A stretch of DNA of 64,000 nucleotides from Thermomonas fusca DSM 15424 (GCF_000423885.1 NZ_KE384102.1:1-64000), one strand, 5' to 3'; shown: positions 1-8,998, counted from the first letter of the stretch. The notes: a model not told the origin generated them from the letters alone. Numbers and translations: made by a program.

Positions 1-203
1 CGCTGAACGCCAGCGACTTGACCATGACGAACGATACGAGTGTCCGAGCAATGCGGGCACTTCGTCGGGACGCGATCGGACAGCAAACGCGCCACCAGCC
101 CCTGAGACCGCTGGCCCTGCAGCTTTGCCAGAACCTGCTCCTGCTGGGCCGGTGTCAGCCGTTCCGCTTCTGCCAGCCAACGCTTGAGTTCACGTGCGCG
201 CAT
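1..203 (-). CDS. IS1595-family transposase, N-terminal part (cut by window edge)
   Basis: The minus strand is open from an ATG at 201-203 to the left edge, giving about 67 residues. They begin MRARELKRWLAEAERLTP and later carry CPHCSDTRIVRHGQ. A short helical N-terminus followed by a CxxC half zinc ribbon of the form CPHC-x-S-x-x-I-x-R-x-G is typical of the IS1595 transposase zinc-ribbon domain. The catalytic DDE part lies outside the window. The element must end between the ATG and the intact diguanylate cyclase gene that stops at 263, so it inserted just downstream of that gene. I could not identify the terminal inverted repeat or target duplication. A zinc-ribbon protein of another kind is possible but less likely. 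Confidence 0.7.
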   Translation of the reverse strand, partial: MRARELKRWLAEAERLTPAQQEQVLAKLQGQRSQGLVARLLSDRVPTKCPHCSDTRIVRHGQVAGVQ

Positions 204-262
204 CCCGGTCTCCCGCCGCCCGAAACCTTCGAGCCGTGACGAAACCATGCAGGTAGGCAGGC
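1..262. mobile_element. Right end of a probable IS1595-type insertion sequence
   Basis: This span covers the truncated transposase start and about 59 bases up to the stop of the neighbouring diguanylate cyclase gene. The outer boundary is a guess. The inverted repeat should lie somewhere in 204-262, but the partner end is outside the window, so it cannot be defined here. Confidence 0.4.
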
Positions 263-2713
263 TCACAGATTGAGACGATCAACAATCAACGCGAACAGCG
301 CCTTCTTCTTGGCCTCGTACATCGCCGCGTCGGCGCGCGCCATGACCTCGTCGAAGGATTCGCCCGCCTTTGCCAGCGCAACCCCGATGCTCAATGACGC
401 GATGACCTGGCCACCGTCCCCCAGCGGGATCGGACGCTCGGCATCGACGCGGATCTTCTCCGCGATCTCACTGGCCTCGTGGAGTTCGCGGATACCGTCG
501 AGGATGACCAGCAGTTCGTCCCCGCCCATGCGTGCACAGATGTCGCTGCTGCGGACGCAGGCACGGATGCGGTTGGCGAGCACCTGCAGGGTCAGGTCGC
601 CCGCGGCATGGCCATGGACATCATTGACCGCCTTGAACCGGTCGACGTCACAGAACAGGACGGCACTGTCACCTCCCGAGCGGCGCTCGCCTGATCGCCG
701 TTCGGCGAAGCGGTGCAATGCCTCGTTGCGATTGGCCAATCCAGTGAGCGCATCGAAACGCGCAAGCCGCGCAACGGCCGCCTCGGCCGCCACCTCCGCA
801 TCGATCGTCCGGAAACTGGCGACCTGCCCATCTCGCCTGCCATCCGTATCGATGTGGAGATTGGCATGCACTTCCGCCCAGTGGTAATGCCCCGACTGCG
901 CCAGGACGCGCAACCGGAGCACGCGCGCGCCGGCCGCCTCGATGGCCGCCACCGCGGCTTTGGCCAGCGGCCGATCGTCCGGATGCACGAAATCGAGATA
1001 GGGACGGCCGATCCACTGCGCAGGCTCCCAGCCCAGCATCCGGCTCAACGACGGGGACACCCATTCGATGCCCCCCTCACGGATGAGGATGACGACGTTG
1101 GCCGAATTTTCCGCCAGCAAGCGGAAGTGCTGCTCCGACTTTGCGATGCGCTGGCGGGTCTCGAACCGGTCGGTGGTGTCCCGCCAGGTCAACGTCAGCT
1201 CGTCACCCATCCGTGAGCCGCGGATGTCGTACCGACGCACCAGGCCAAGCACTTCGTTCGCGTAGAGGAAATCGTCCAGGACCAGGGGCTCGCCGCGCTC
1301 CATCGTGCTGACGTACATCGCAAGCAAGCCGCAGTCCTTGATCCCCGGCATCGTCTCTATCAGCGAGCTGCCGATCAGCGTATCCGCGCTGCGGGACAGG
1401 TATTCGGTGGTGGCCCGGTTCACGTCCAGATAGACGAAATCGACGATCGAGCCCGCTGCGTCCCGTCGCGGTGCGAGCAGGGCCTGCGGATCGAGCATGC
1501 CGTCGACGCTGGCCCGGAGGCGGCGCTGCGACAACGCCAGGGCCTGCTGGGCCTCGATCTGCTCGTGCACGTCGCGGGCACTGCCGATCCACGCCGAAAC
1601 GCGACCGGACGCATCAGGGACGGTGCGGATGCTCACTTCCAGCCAGCGACAGGTGCCGTCCTTGCGCACGAAGCGCGCGCGATACAGGAACCGCTCCCTG
1701 GCCCCGGTGCCGCCGTCGAGGCTCCGATCCGCCCTGCGCACAAGGCCCTGGTCGTCGGGATGGACGAAGGCCTCGAGCGGGCGGCCGACCATCTCGTCGT
1801 GCGTCCAGCCCAGTGCCGTCATCACCGAATCGGAAACCCATTCGAGTGTTCCGCGGGGCGACTGGCGGAACACGACGTCATCCGCGTTCTCCGCCAGCAT
1901 GCGGTACTTGGCGCGAGCTTCCTCGGCCGCCTCCAGGGCGATCATCTGCACGGAGATGTCATCGAATACCCAGATCCGGCCCCGCGTCCCGGCACCGTCC
2001 AGGGGCGCGGTGGTGACCCGCACGTGGGTGGGGGCCCGGGCGAAATGCCAGACCACGCCCGATACCGTTGCATCGGGCTCGCGCGCAAGCCTGCCGGCGA
2101 CAGCGGCCACCTCCGCTTGGTTCAGCGCACCGTCCTGGAACCTTCGCAGCGCTTCCGAGACGACCTTCGCCGGCAAGGCGCGGGCCGGCACGCCCAGCAG
2201 ACGCTCTGCGGCCGGGTTGATCGTGGCTTCCTGGCGCAGGCTGTCGATGCTGACGATGGCCTGCTCAAGCAGGCCCCATATCGTCTGCAGACGGTCGTTC
2301 TCCATGCCCAGTCGCTGGCGCAACGTGAACTCGATCGCCGCCAGCCGCAGGCGATCGTCGATCAACGCCGCCAAGGCACGCGTCAGGTCTTCCGCCGGCG
2401 GCTGCGACCATGCCAACGTGACCTTCAGCAAGGAATCGGTCAGGCCCTGGGTCCATGCGTGCGTTGCCGGTGTCGGCAGCGCGAGCCGCAGCGCAACAGG
2501 CAGCTGGAAGGCCAGGCGCGCGGGGTCGGATTCAAGGACCGGCGCGCAGGCATCGTGGGGCGGGAGCGGTGTCCCCAGCCCCACCAGGCCCACAGGGGCG
2601 ACGGCCAAGATGAAGGTCGATTCGCCGCTCGATGCCGTTTCGCTCAGGAGCACCGCGGCAGCGCCCGCAAGGAGGCGAACCTCTTCGAGCGCGCGCTCGA
2701 TCCGGTCGCTCAT
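263..2713 (-). CDS. Multi-PAS diguanylate cyclase partnered with an RsbQ-like hydrolase
   Basis: This 816-residue cytosolic protein probably makes cyclic-di-GMP from two GTP. From the N-terminus it has a poorly conserved, perhaps GAF-like region (1-125), a short coiled coil (130-155), four PAS-like domains (about 146-255, 270-386, 400-515, 528-645) and a GGDEF domain (655-816). The active site reads GGDEL at 730-734. An RSSD motif at 721-724 fits the RxxD inhibitory site for product feedback. No membrane segment is seen. The frame stays open upstream, but I chose the ATG at 2713 because it overlaps the stop of the upstream hydrolase gene (ATGA), implying translational coupling. By analogy with RsbQ-RsbP, a PAS or the N-terminal region may receive the hydrolase signal; that is inference. 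Confidence 0.88.
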   Translation of the reverse strand: MSDRIERALEEVRLLAGAAAVLLSETASSGESTFILAVAPVGLVGLGTPLPPHDACAPVLESDPARLAFQLPVALRLALPTPATHAWTQGLTDSLLKVTLAWSQPPAEDLTRALAALIDDRLRLAAIEFTLRQRLGMENDRLQTIWGLLEQAIVSIDSLRQEATINPAAERLLGVPARALPAKVVSEALRRFQDGALNQAEVAAVAGRLAREPDATVSGVVWHFARAPTHVRVTTAPLDGAGTRGRIWVFDDISVQMIALEAAEEARAKYRMLAENADDVVFRQSPRGTLEWVSDSVMTALGWTHDEMVGRPLEAFVHPDDQGLVRRADRSLDGGTGARERFLYRARFVRKDGTCRWLEVSIRTVPDASGRVSAWIGSARDVHEQIEAQQALALSQRRLRASVDGMLDPQALLAPRRDAAGSIVDFVYLDVNRATTEYLSRSADTLIGSSLIETMPGIKDCGLLAMYVSTMERGEPLVLDDFLYANEVLGLVRRYDIRGSRMGDELTLTWRDTTDRFETRQRIAKSEQHFRLLAENSANVVILIREGGIEWVSPSLSRMLGWEPAQWIGRPYLDFVHPDDRPLAKAAVAAIEAAGARVLRLRVLAQSGHYHWAEVHANLHIDTDGRRDGQVASFRTIDAEVAAEAAVARLARFDALTGLANRNEALHRFAERRSGERRSGGDSAVLFCDVDRFKAVNDVHGHAAGDLTLQVLANRIRACVRSSDICARMGGDELLVILDGIRELHEASEIAEKIRVDAERPIPLGDGGQVIASLSIGVALAKAGESFDEVMARADAAMYEAKKKALFALIVDRLNL

Positions 2714-3519
2714 GTGTCGTTTCCGAGTACGAACGGGGCGATCGCGGCGATCACCTCCTGCGGATCGACGACGTGCGGGAAATGTCCGTGGGCGCGCAAG
2801 GGCTGCAGGTGCGCGTCCGGCAGGGCTTCCGCGAACCATTGCGCGGTCGCCATCGGGACGGCGGGATCTTCGCGGCTCTGCAGGACGCGCACGGGTGGGC
2901 GGACGCGGGCAAGGAACGGGCGGATGTCGGCGCCGAACGCGGCGCGGAAGACGGTGGACGCGACCTCCGGGGAGTACCGGCGCAGCGAGGTGATGAAGTC
3001 GTCGGCGAAGCGCGGCGTCGAATCGTTGCCCATCAGCAACCGCCCGAACCCGCCGGCCCACAGCGCGAAGTCGGCATCAATGGCCTCGAACGCGTCGTCG
3101 ATCTGCGCCCGGGTAAAGCCACCCACGTAGCCAGATTCGGGCTCGTCGACGTAACAGGGGCTGCCATTGAGCAACACCATCCTCGAGAACAGGCCGGGAT
3201 CGGCAGCGGCCGCAAGCGCCCCGGCCATCGCCGACACCGAGTGGCCGACATAGACGATGTCGCGGACGCCCAGGGCCCCGCACAGCAGCGCGATGTCGTC
3301 GGAAAACCCCACGACCGACTGGTGCCGAAGCGGCGAAAACAGGGCAGGGTCGGCATCCGGCGAGCCGGCGATGGAAAACGTGATGCACTGGGCCCGCGGC
3401 GACAGCGCCGCCACGAGGGGATCCCAGTGGCTTTGGTTACCGCCCAGTCCGTGGGCGAAAAGCACGGTCGGACCGTCGTTCCCGACGATGCGCACCCGAT
3501 GGGCACTGATTCTGTCCAT
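2710..3519 (-). CDS. RsbQ/KAI2-like alpha/beta hydrolase (signal-perceiving type)
   Basis: This 269-residue protein matches the RsbQ/D14/KAI2 class of small alpha/beta hydrolases. In Bacillus RsbQ activates the PAS phosphatase RsbP; the plant relatives are strigolactone and karrikin receptors. The triad is visible: Ser94 in GHSVSA, Asp218 in QSREDPAVP and His246 in AHGHFPHV, almost the same spacing as in KAI2. The oxyanion segment is AHGLGG, and the lid region carries NGSPCYVDEPESGYVGGF, close to RsbQ. There is no signal peptide. Its stop overlaps the start of the downstream diguanylate cyclase by four bases, so the two are likely produced in step. The natural ligand cannot be inferred from sequence. 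Confidence 0.87.
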   Translation of the reverse strand: MDRISAHRVRIVGNDGPTVLFAHGLGGNQSHWDPLVAALSPRAQCITFSIAGSPDADPALFSPLRHQSVVGFSDDIALLCGALGVRDIVYVGHSVSAMAGALAAAADPGLFSRMVLLNGSPCYVDEPESGYVGGFTRAQIDDAFEAIDADFALWAGGFGRLLMGNDSTPRFADDFITSLRRYSPEVASTVFRAAFGADIRPFLARVRPPVRVLQSREDPAVPMATAQWFAEALPDAHLQPLRAHGHFPHVVDPQEVIAAIAPFVLGNDT

Positions 3520-3738
3520 GCGTATGGAGTCGGACTGGCTTGGTGTCGGAAATTTCTCGCGAGCCTAAGGGGATTCGACGAAAAAACCCACCCCCCGCGC
3601 ACCCGGCGGGACCACGTCGGCTATCGGCCATACACGCGCATGCAGCCCGCCATCCCTGCCGCTGCCGCCATCTTCGCGCGCCATTGACATCGCAGGCCTA
3701 TCCTCAACTCGCCGATAGGCATCAACCCGGAGACTGTT

Positions 3739-4110
3739 ATGACGATCAAACTCGCAATTGTGGCCGTGGCGCTGGGTCTCAGCCTGACCGCGTGCAACCG
3801 CGACCAGGCCGCCGACTCGGCCAACGAAGCCCAGGCCTCCGCTACGGAAGCCCAGGAAGCGGCGAACAACGCCGCCACCACCGGCGACACTGCAGCAGCG
3901 GCGACCGCGCAGGCCGCGGCGGATGCAGCGGCGGCTTCGGCCGACGCAGCGGCCACTGCTGCAGGCAATGTCGCAGGCAGTGACATGACCCGTCGCGAAG
4001 ACATGGCCGACGCTGCCGAGAAGGCGGCCGACGCCGCCGAGCAGGCACAGGACGCCGCGGAAGAAGCCAACGCTTCGGCGGACGGCAAGAACAACACCGA
4101 CGGCAAGTAA
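3739..4110 (+). CDS. Small alanine-rich lipoprotein
   Basis: This 123-residue protein has a lipoprotein signal peptide with lipobox LTAC and Cys at about residue 19. The mature part is almost entirely Ala, Asp, Glu, Asn and Gln in alternating blocks, which should form one long helix or coiled coil, rather like Lpp-type envelope lipoproteins. It ends in a polar tail, DGKNNTDGK. A good ribosome site (GGAGA) lies just before the ATG, and a stem-loop with a T run follows the stop, so it is probably monocistronic. No catalytic domain is present. The outer-membrane or periplasmic structural role is inferred from composition only. Confidence 0.75.
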   Translation: MTIKLAIVAVALGLSLTACNRDQAADSANEAQASATEAQEAANNAATTGDTAAAATAQAAADAAAASADAAATAAGNVAGSDMTRREDMADAAEKAADAAEQAQDAAEEANASADGKNNTDGK

Positions 4111-4125
4111 TCCCCGCAAGGGGTA

Positions 4126-4178
4126 CCAGGCAGCGCCGCTGGGTACTCGTCGTGCCAGCGCGCGCTGCCTGGATTTTT
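4126..4178 (+). terminator. Rho-independent terminator after the Ala-rich lipoprotein
   Basis: The 11-base arms CCAGGCAGCGC (4126-4136) and GCGCTGCCTGG (4162-4172) are perfectly complementary with a 25-base loop, and ATTTTTC follows. The loop is long for a classical terminator. Confidence 0.6.
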
Positions 4179-4255
4179 CGCATCACCAGATGGATGGCTT
4201 CATGGCGTTGCGGCCACACGCTGCGATGGACCAGCAGCTGTCCCACAACCGGCTG

Positions 4256-4870
4256 CTATCCCGCCGGCCACCCGCGCGCCTGCAGCGCCAACCAGCACAA
4301 CCCCACCGTGGTCGCATCGCCCAGCGCGCTGTGCCGCTCCACCATCGGCACGCCCAGCGTTTGCGCGATGTAGGCGAAGTCGAGGTTGACCGGCGCGTTC
4401 GGGCGCTGGCGGCGCTGCTGCCGCGCGACCTCATCGCCCAGGTCCACCACCGCGTTCGGCAGGTCGAAGCCGGTCAGCGTGCGCACGTGCGGGCGCAGCA
4501 TGTCGAGGTCGAAGCCGAGGTAGTAGCCCAGCAGACGGCGGCTGCCCAGCCAGTGCAGGAAATCGCGCGCCACCTCCGTCACCTGCTCGCCTTCGCTGGC
4601 TTCATCGGGGGTGATGCGGTGGTGGCGGATGGATTCGATGCCGAACGCGCGCGCGGTGTGGACGCGGCGTTCGAAACGCTCCGACAGACAGACGCGGCCG
4701 CGCTGCACGGGCACCGCGGCCAGGCTGAGGATGTGATCGCTGGTGGGGTCCAGGCCGGTGGTTTCCAGGTCCAGGCTGACCCATTCGTCGGCCGGCGGCG
4801 GTTGCCACAGCGCAGCCCATTCGCCGCCGGCATGGCGCCTGCGCAACCACCAGCGGGTCAGCGGCACCAT
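4256..4870 (-). CDS. DnaQ-like 3'-5' exonuclease (DEDDh)
   Basis: This 204-residue protein belongs to the DNA polymerase III epsilon-like exonuclease family. Exo I is SLDLETTGLDP, Exo II is GYYLGFDLDML and Exo III is HSALGDA, giving a complete D-E-D-D set with the catalytic His. It has no polymerase-binding tail, so it is a stand-alone exonuclease rather than the replicative proofreading subunit. The frame stays open upstream inside the neighbouring gene; I placed the start at the ATG at 4870 because it follows the stop of the DUF294 gene by a single base. Such exonucleases are often found next to DUF294 proteins, which suggests a shared but still unknown role. Confidence 0.85.
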   Translation of the reverse strand: MVPLTRWWLRRRHAGGEWAALWQPPPADEWVSLDLETTGLDPTSDHILSLAAVPVQRGRVCLSERFERRVHTARAFGIESIRHHRITPDEASEGEQVTEVARDFLHWLGSRRLLGYYLGFDLDMLRPHVRTLTGFDLPNAVVDLGDEVARQQRRQRPNAPVNLDFAYIAQTLGVPMVERHSALGDATTVGLCWLALQARGWPAG

Positions 4871-4871
4871 C

Positions 4872-6689
4872 TCAGTCGCCCAGGTGGAAGGCGATGCGCA
4901 GGTGCTGCTGGAACGCCTTGACCACGCGCAGCGCGTCGCGCAGCAGGTCGCGGTCGAGCCGGCGCAGCGTTTCGGGGCGCAGGTGGTTGCCCGGCGTTTC
5001 GCCGGCGTCCAGCGCGGCCAGCTGCGCGTCCAGCCGCATCCGCTGCAGCACCGACAGGGTCTGGGCAACGTCACGCCCCAGCGGCGCGTCCAGTGCGCCC
5101 GCCTGCACCAGCGCCTCGCAGCGGGCGAAGCTGTTGCGCTGGCCGATGCCGTGCTGCAGCGCCAGGCAGCGCAGCCCGTGCACGATCGGAAAGATGCCGC
5201 CGCGCTTGATGTCCAGCCCGCGCTCGTCCTGCCGCAGCTGGCCGAAGAACGATAGCGGGTTGTCGAACTGCAGCACCGCGCGCGCCATCGCGTGCAGCAG
5301 GCGCTCGTCGCCGCCCAGTGCCTGCAGCTGCGCGTCCAGCGGCGCGAACAGCGCGGCATCCCCGGCCACCGGTCGCGCATCGAGGGTGATCGACAGCGCC
5401 ATCGTCGCCTGCGCGTCGTAGTTAGACCGCCAGCCCTGCAGGCGCGCGCGCCATTGCGCCGCGCTCATGCGCCAGCGCGGGTTGGACACCATCACCCCGC
5501 CGGGACAGGGCGGATAGCCGATCTCGCCCAGCACAAGGCTGAAGCCAGCCATCGCCGATTCCAGCGCCGCGCTGTCGCAGCCGTCGGCCAGCACCAGCGC
5601 GTTGTCCTGGTCGGTGCGTAGAAGCTGCTCGCGGCGGCCCTCGCTGCCCAGCACCAGCAGGCAGGCCTGGCGCTGCAGCGCCGGCGGCAGCAGCAGTTCG
5701 TACAGGCGCGCCATGATCCGGCTGTTGAGCGCGCTGACCAGCTCCATCAGCGCCGGCATGCGCACGCCCTGCGCGTGCAGGGTGCGCACCAGCCGGTGGA
5801 TGCCGCGCGCGGCTTCGGCCACTTCCGCAACGCTGCGCGCGCGCGCCAGCCGCAGGGTGATGAGATGGGAATGACTGGCGTAGTGCGCCAGCACCTCGGC
5901 CATGCCGAGGGTGCCGACGATGGCCTCGCCGTCACGCACGGCGACGCGTTCGATGCGGCTTTCGGCCATCGTGGTCAGCGCCTGGAACAGCACGTCGGTG
6001 GTCTGCTGGGCCACCAGCGGCCGGCTGGCCAGCGAGCCGACCGGCGCGTCCAGCGGCGCGCGCGCGCGGGTCAGCGCGTCCAGCAGGTCGGTGCGGGTGA
6101 CCACGCCGGGCTCGGGATGCGCGGGATCGTCCACCAGCAGGCAGTCCACCCGCTCCTCGCGCAGCCGCGCGCTGGCATCCGCGATACTCATCGTTGCCGG
6201 CACCCGCACCGCCGGCGCCAGTTCCGCGGCGCCGACCGGGGTGACCATCAGCTCGGCCAGTTCGGAATCGCGGCCGCGCCGCGCCAGCTGGCCCTTCACT
6301 GCCAGCCCTTCCTGGAACCACGCGGCGAACGCGGGATAGTCGGCCAGCAGCTGGCGGAACACCGGCGCCGGGATCAGGTAGCTGACCACGTCGGTGTCGG
6401 CGCGATAGCTGTGGCGCGCGCGTCCGGCCATCACCGCCCACGCGCCGAACAGGTCGCCGCTGCCATAGCCGGCGAAACGCTGCTCGTGGCCGGCGGCGTC
6501 CAGGTCGAAGGCCTGCACCCGCCCCTTGAGGATCACCACCACCCGTTCGGACGGCGTGCCGCCGCTGATGATGGTCTCGCCACGCGGGTGGAAGCCCATG
6601 TCCACCCTGGCGGCCAGACGCTGGCGGCCGGCCTCGTCCAGCAGGTCGAACGGCGGCTGGCTCAGGTCCAGCCCGGGCAGGCTCTCCAT
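4872..6689 (-). CDS. cNMP-fold / CBS / DUF294 putative nucleotidyltransferase
   Basis: This 605-residue protein has a cyclic-nucleotide-binding fold (about 14-135), a CBS pair (about 155-290) and a DUF294 nucleotidyltransferase domain with GSEGRREQ (348-355) and TDQDN (359-363), followed by the DUF294 C-terminal domain. The layout recalls GlnD-type signal-transduction nucleotidyltransferases whose activity is set by ligand-binding domains. In the cNMP pocket the usual FGE is FGAW (81-84), so canonical cAMP binding is doubtful. The start at 6689 is supported by a strong GAGGAGG ribosome site eight bases upstream; a longer open frame upstream overlaps the divergent peptidase gene and was rejected. 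Substrate and ligand are unknown. Confidence 0.82.
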   Translation of the reverse strand: MESLPGLDLSQPPFDLLDEAGRQRLAARVDMGFHPRGETIISGGTPSERVVVILKGRVQAFDLDAAGHEQRFAGYGSGDLFGAWAVMAGRARHSYRADTDVVSYLIPAPVFRQLLADYPAFAAWFQEGLAVKGQLARRGRDSELAELMVTPVGAAELAPAVRVPATMSIADASARLREERVDCLLVDDPAHPEPGVVTRTDLLDALTRARAPLDAPVGSLASRPLVAQQTTDVLFQALTTMAESRIERVAVRDGEAIVGTLGMAEVLAHYASHSHLITLRLARARSVAEVAEAARGIHRLVRTLHAQGVRMPALMELVSALNSRIMARLYELLLPPALQRQACLLVLGSEGRREQLLRTDQDNALVLADGCDSAALESAMAGFSLVLGEIGYPPCPGGVMVSNPRWRMSAAQWRARLQGWRSNYDAQATMALSITLDARPVAGDAALFAPLDAQLQALGGDERLLHAMARAVLQFDNPLSFFGQLRQDERGLDIKRGGIFPIVHGLRCLALQHGIGQRNSFARCEALVQAGALDAPLGRDVAQTLSVLQRMRLDAQLAALDAGETPGNHLRPETLRRLDRDLLRDALRVVKAFQQHLRIAFHLGD

Positions 6690-6843
6690 GCTGGCGCCTC
6701 CTCGCGCGGCGGCATCCTTCGGATCATGGCAGCGCCGCGCGCACGCTACAACGCGACCTTCGGCGCAGCCGGCTGACTTCCTGCACATGCCCGCCGGGCC
6801 GATTGGCGCAGGATAGCCGGGCATTTCCACCGAGGTTCCGCCC

Positions 6844-8961
6844 ATGCACACCCGTTCCCTCCGTCGCGCGCCGCTGGCGCTGGCCCTTCTGTGCGCCTTC
6901 GCCGGCGCCACCCTTTCCGCCTGCAAGCCGGCCGACGATGGCGCCCCGAAGGCCGCGGCGCCCCCCGCCAGCGCGCCGGCCGCCGCCGGCGTCGGCATCG
7001 ACCTGGCCGGCATCGACAAGTCGGTGCAGCCGGGCGACGACTTCTACGCCTACGCCAACGGCAACTGGCAGAAGACCACCGAGATCCCCGCCGACCGGGC
7101 CAGCACCGGCGTGTTCTACACCGTGTTCGAAAAGGCGGAGAAGCGCCTGGCCGACCTGGTGCAGTCGTTGCGCAAGCAGAACCCGGCCGCGGGCACCGAC
7201 GCGCGGCGGATCGCCGACTACTACGCCGCCTGGATGGACGAGGCCGGCATCGAAACGCGCGGCCTGGCGCCGCTGCAGCCGACGCTGGACAAGGTGGAGG
7301 CAATTGCCGATGGCAAGGCGCTGTCGGCCTACCTGGGCGCCGGCCTGCGCGCCGACGTCGACCCGGTCAACGCCACCAACTACTACACCGAGCACCTGTT
7401 CGGCCTGTTCGTGGCGGCCGGGCTGGACGCGCCGGACAAGAACACCGGCTACCTGCTGCAGGGCGGCCTGGGCATGCCGGACCGCGAGTATTACCTGTCC
7501 GCCGACAAGGACATGGCTGCCAACCGCGCCGCCTACCAGGCCTACATCGCCGCGCTGCTCAAGCAGGCCGGCAGCGCCGACGCCGACAAGCAGGCGAAGG
7601 CGGTGTTCGACCTCGAGATGCAGATCGCCAACGCGCAGGCCAGCGTGGTCGACACCCAGGACATCCACAAGGCCAACAACCCGTGGCCGCTGGCCGAGTT
7701 CGGCAAGCGCGCACCGGGCATCGACTGGCCGGCGTTCTTCGATGCCGCCCAGCTGTCCGGCCAGCAGACGCTGATCGCGTGGCAGCCGGATGCCATCAAG
7801 AAGCTGTCGGCGCTGGTGGCCAGTGCGCCGCTGCAGACCTGGAAGGACTACCTGCGCTTCCACGCGCTCAACCGCAGCGCCGCCCTGTTGCCCAAGGCCT
7901 ATGCCGACCTGCGTTTCGGCTTCTACGGCACCCAGCTGTCCGGCACCACCGCGCAGCGCGACCGCTGGAAGCGCGCGCTGGCCGCCACCGACGGCGCGCT
8001 GGGCGACGCCATCGGCCAGCTGTACGTGAAGCAGTATTTCCCGGCCAGCTCGAAGGCGCGGGTGGAGGCGATGGTGTCGAACATCCTGGCCGCATTTCGC
8101 GACGGCGTGGACCAGCTGGCGTGGATGAGCCCGGAGACCAAGCGCCTGGCCAAGCAGAAGGCCGAGACGATGAAGGTGGGCGTGGGGTATCCCGACCGCT
8201 GGCGCGACTACTCGGCGCTGGAAGTGAAAGCCGACGATGCGCTGGGCAATGCGCAGCGCGCCGAACTGGCCGAATACCGCCACCAGCTGGCCAAGCTGGG
8301 CAAGGCGCCGGACCGCGGCGAGTGGTGGATGACCCCGCAGACCGTCAACGCGGTGAACCTGCCGCTGCAGAACGCGATGAACTTCCCGGCCGCGATCCTG
8401 GAGGCGCCGTTCTTCGACGCCGGTGCCGACGATGCCGCCAACTACGGCGCCATCGGCGCGGTGATCGGCCACGAGATCAGCCACGGCTTCGACAACCTGG
8501 GCGCCGAGTTCGACGCCCAAGGCCGCCTGCACAACTGGTGGACGCCGGAGGACGCCGCCCACTTCAAGGCCGCGGCCGAACGGCTGGTCAAGCAGTACGA
8601 CGCCTACGAGGCGCTGCCGGGGCTGCACATCAATGGCCGGCAGACGCTGGGCGAGAACATCGCCGACGTGTCCGGCCTGCAGGCGGCCTTTGTTGCCTAC
8701 CACAAGTCGCTGGACGGCAAGCCGGCGCCGGTCATCGACGGCCTGAGCGGCGACGAGCGCTTCTTCCTCGCCTTCGCCCAGGCCTGGCGCAGCAAGGCGC
8801 GCGATGCCGCGCTGCGCTCGCAGGTGGTGGGCAACGAGCACGCCCCCGGCCAGTGGCGCGCGCTGACCGTGCGCAACATCGATGCGTGGTACGACACCTT
8901 CAAGGTGACCGAAGGCCAGAAGCTCTATCTGAAGCCGGATGAACGGGTGAAGATCTGGTAA
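6844..8961 (+). CDS. M13-family zinc metallopeptidase, lipoprotein (PepO/neprilysin-like)
   Basis: This 705-residue peptidase probably cleaves peptides in the periplasm or at the envelope. A lipoprotein signal ends in LSAC, followed by an Ala/Pro linker. The M13 N-terminal domain occupies most of the first two thirds. The catalytic core carries the zinc motif HEISH (His543, Glu544, His547), the third ligand Glu604 in GENIADVSG, and upstream NAMNFPAAIL, which matches the substrate-binding NAYY/NPxxN-like region of the family. Full length for M13. It is transcribed divergently from the DUF294 gene and followed by stem-loops. Its natural substrate cannot be told from the sequence. Confidence 0.92.
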   Translation: MHTRSLRRAPLALALLCAFAGATLSACKPADDGAPKAAAPPASAPAAAGVGIDLAGIDKSVQPGDDFYAYANGNWQKTTEIPADRASTGVFYTVFEKAEKRLADLVQSLRKQNPAAGTDARRIADYYAAWMDEAGIETRGLAPLQPTLDKVEAIADGKALSAYLGAGLRADVDPVNATNYYTEHLFGLFVAAGLDAPDKNTGYLLQGGLGMPDREYYLSADKDMAANRAAYQAYIAALLKQAGSADADKQAKAVFDLEMQIANAQASVVDTQDIHKANNPWPLAEFGKRAPGIDWPAFFDAAQLSGQQTLIAWQPDAIKKLSALVASAPLQTWKDYLRFHALNRSAALLPKAYADLRFGFYGTQLSGTTAQRDRWKRALAATDGALGDAIGQLYVKQYFPASSKARVEAMVSNILAAFRDGVDQLAWMSPETKRLAKQKAETMKVGVGYPDRWRDYSALEVKADDALGNAQRAELAEYRHQLAKLGKAPDRGEWWMTPQTVNAVNLPLQNAMNFPAAILEAPFFDAGADDAANYGAIGAVIGHEISHGFDNLGAEFDAQGRLHNWWTPEDAAHFKAAAERLVKQYDAYEALPGLHINGRQTLGENIADVSGLQAAFVAYHKSLDGKPAPVIDGLSGDERFFLAFAQAWRSKARDAALRSQVVGNEHAPGQWRALTVRNIDAWYDTFKVTEGQKLYLKPDERVKIW

Positions 8962-8998
8962 CTGCAGGAACCGGCGCAGCTCCACGGCGCCTCGCAGC

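Noticed and set aside
18..239. A 73-residue plus-strand reading frame at the left edge
   Set aside because: The opposite strand encodes a recognisable transposase zinc ribbon here; the plus frame has no family features.
2714..3061. N-terminal extension of the diguanylate cyclase to 932 residues
   Set aside because: It lies wholly within the hydrolase gene in another frame, is Arg/Pro-rich, and the ATGA overlap gives a natural start.
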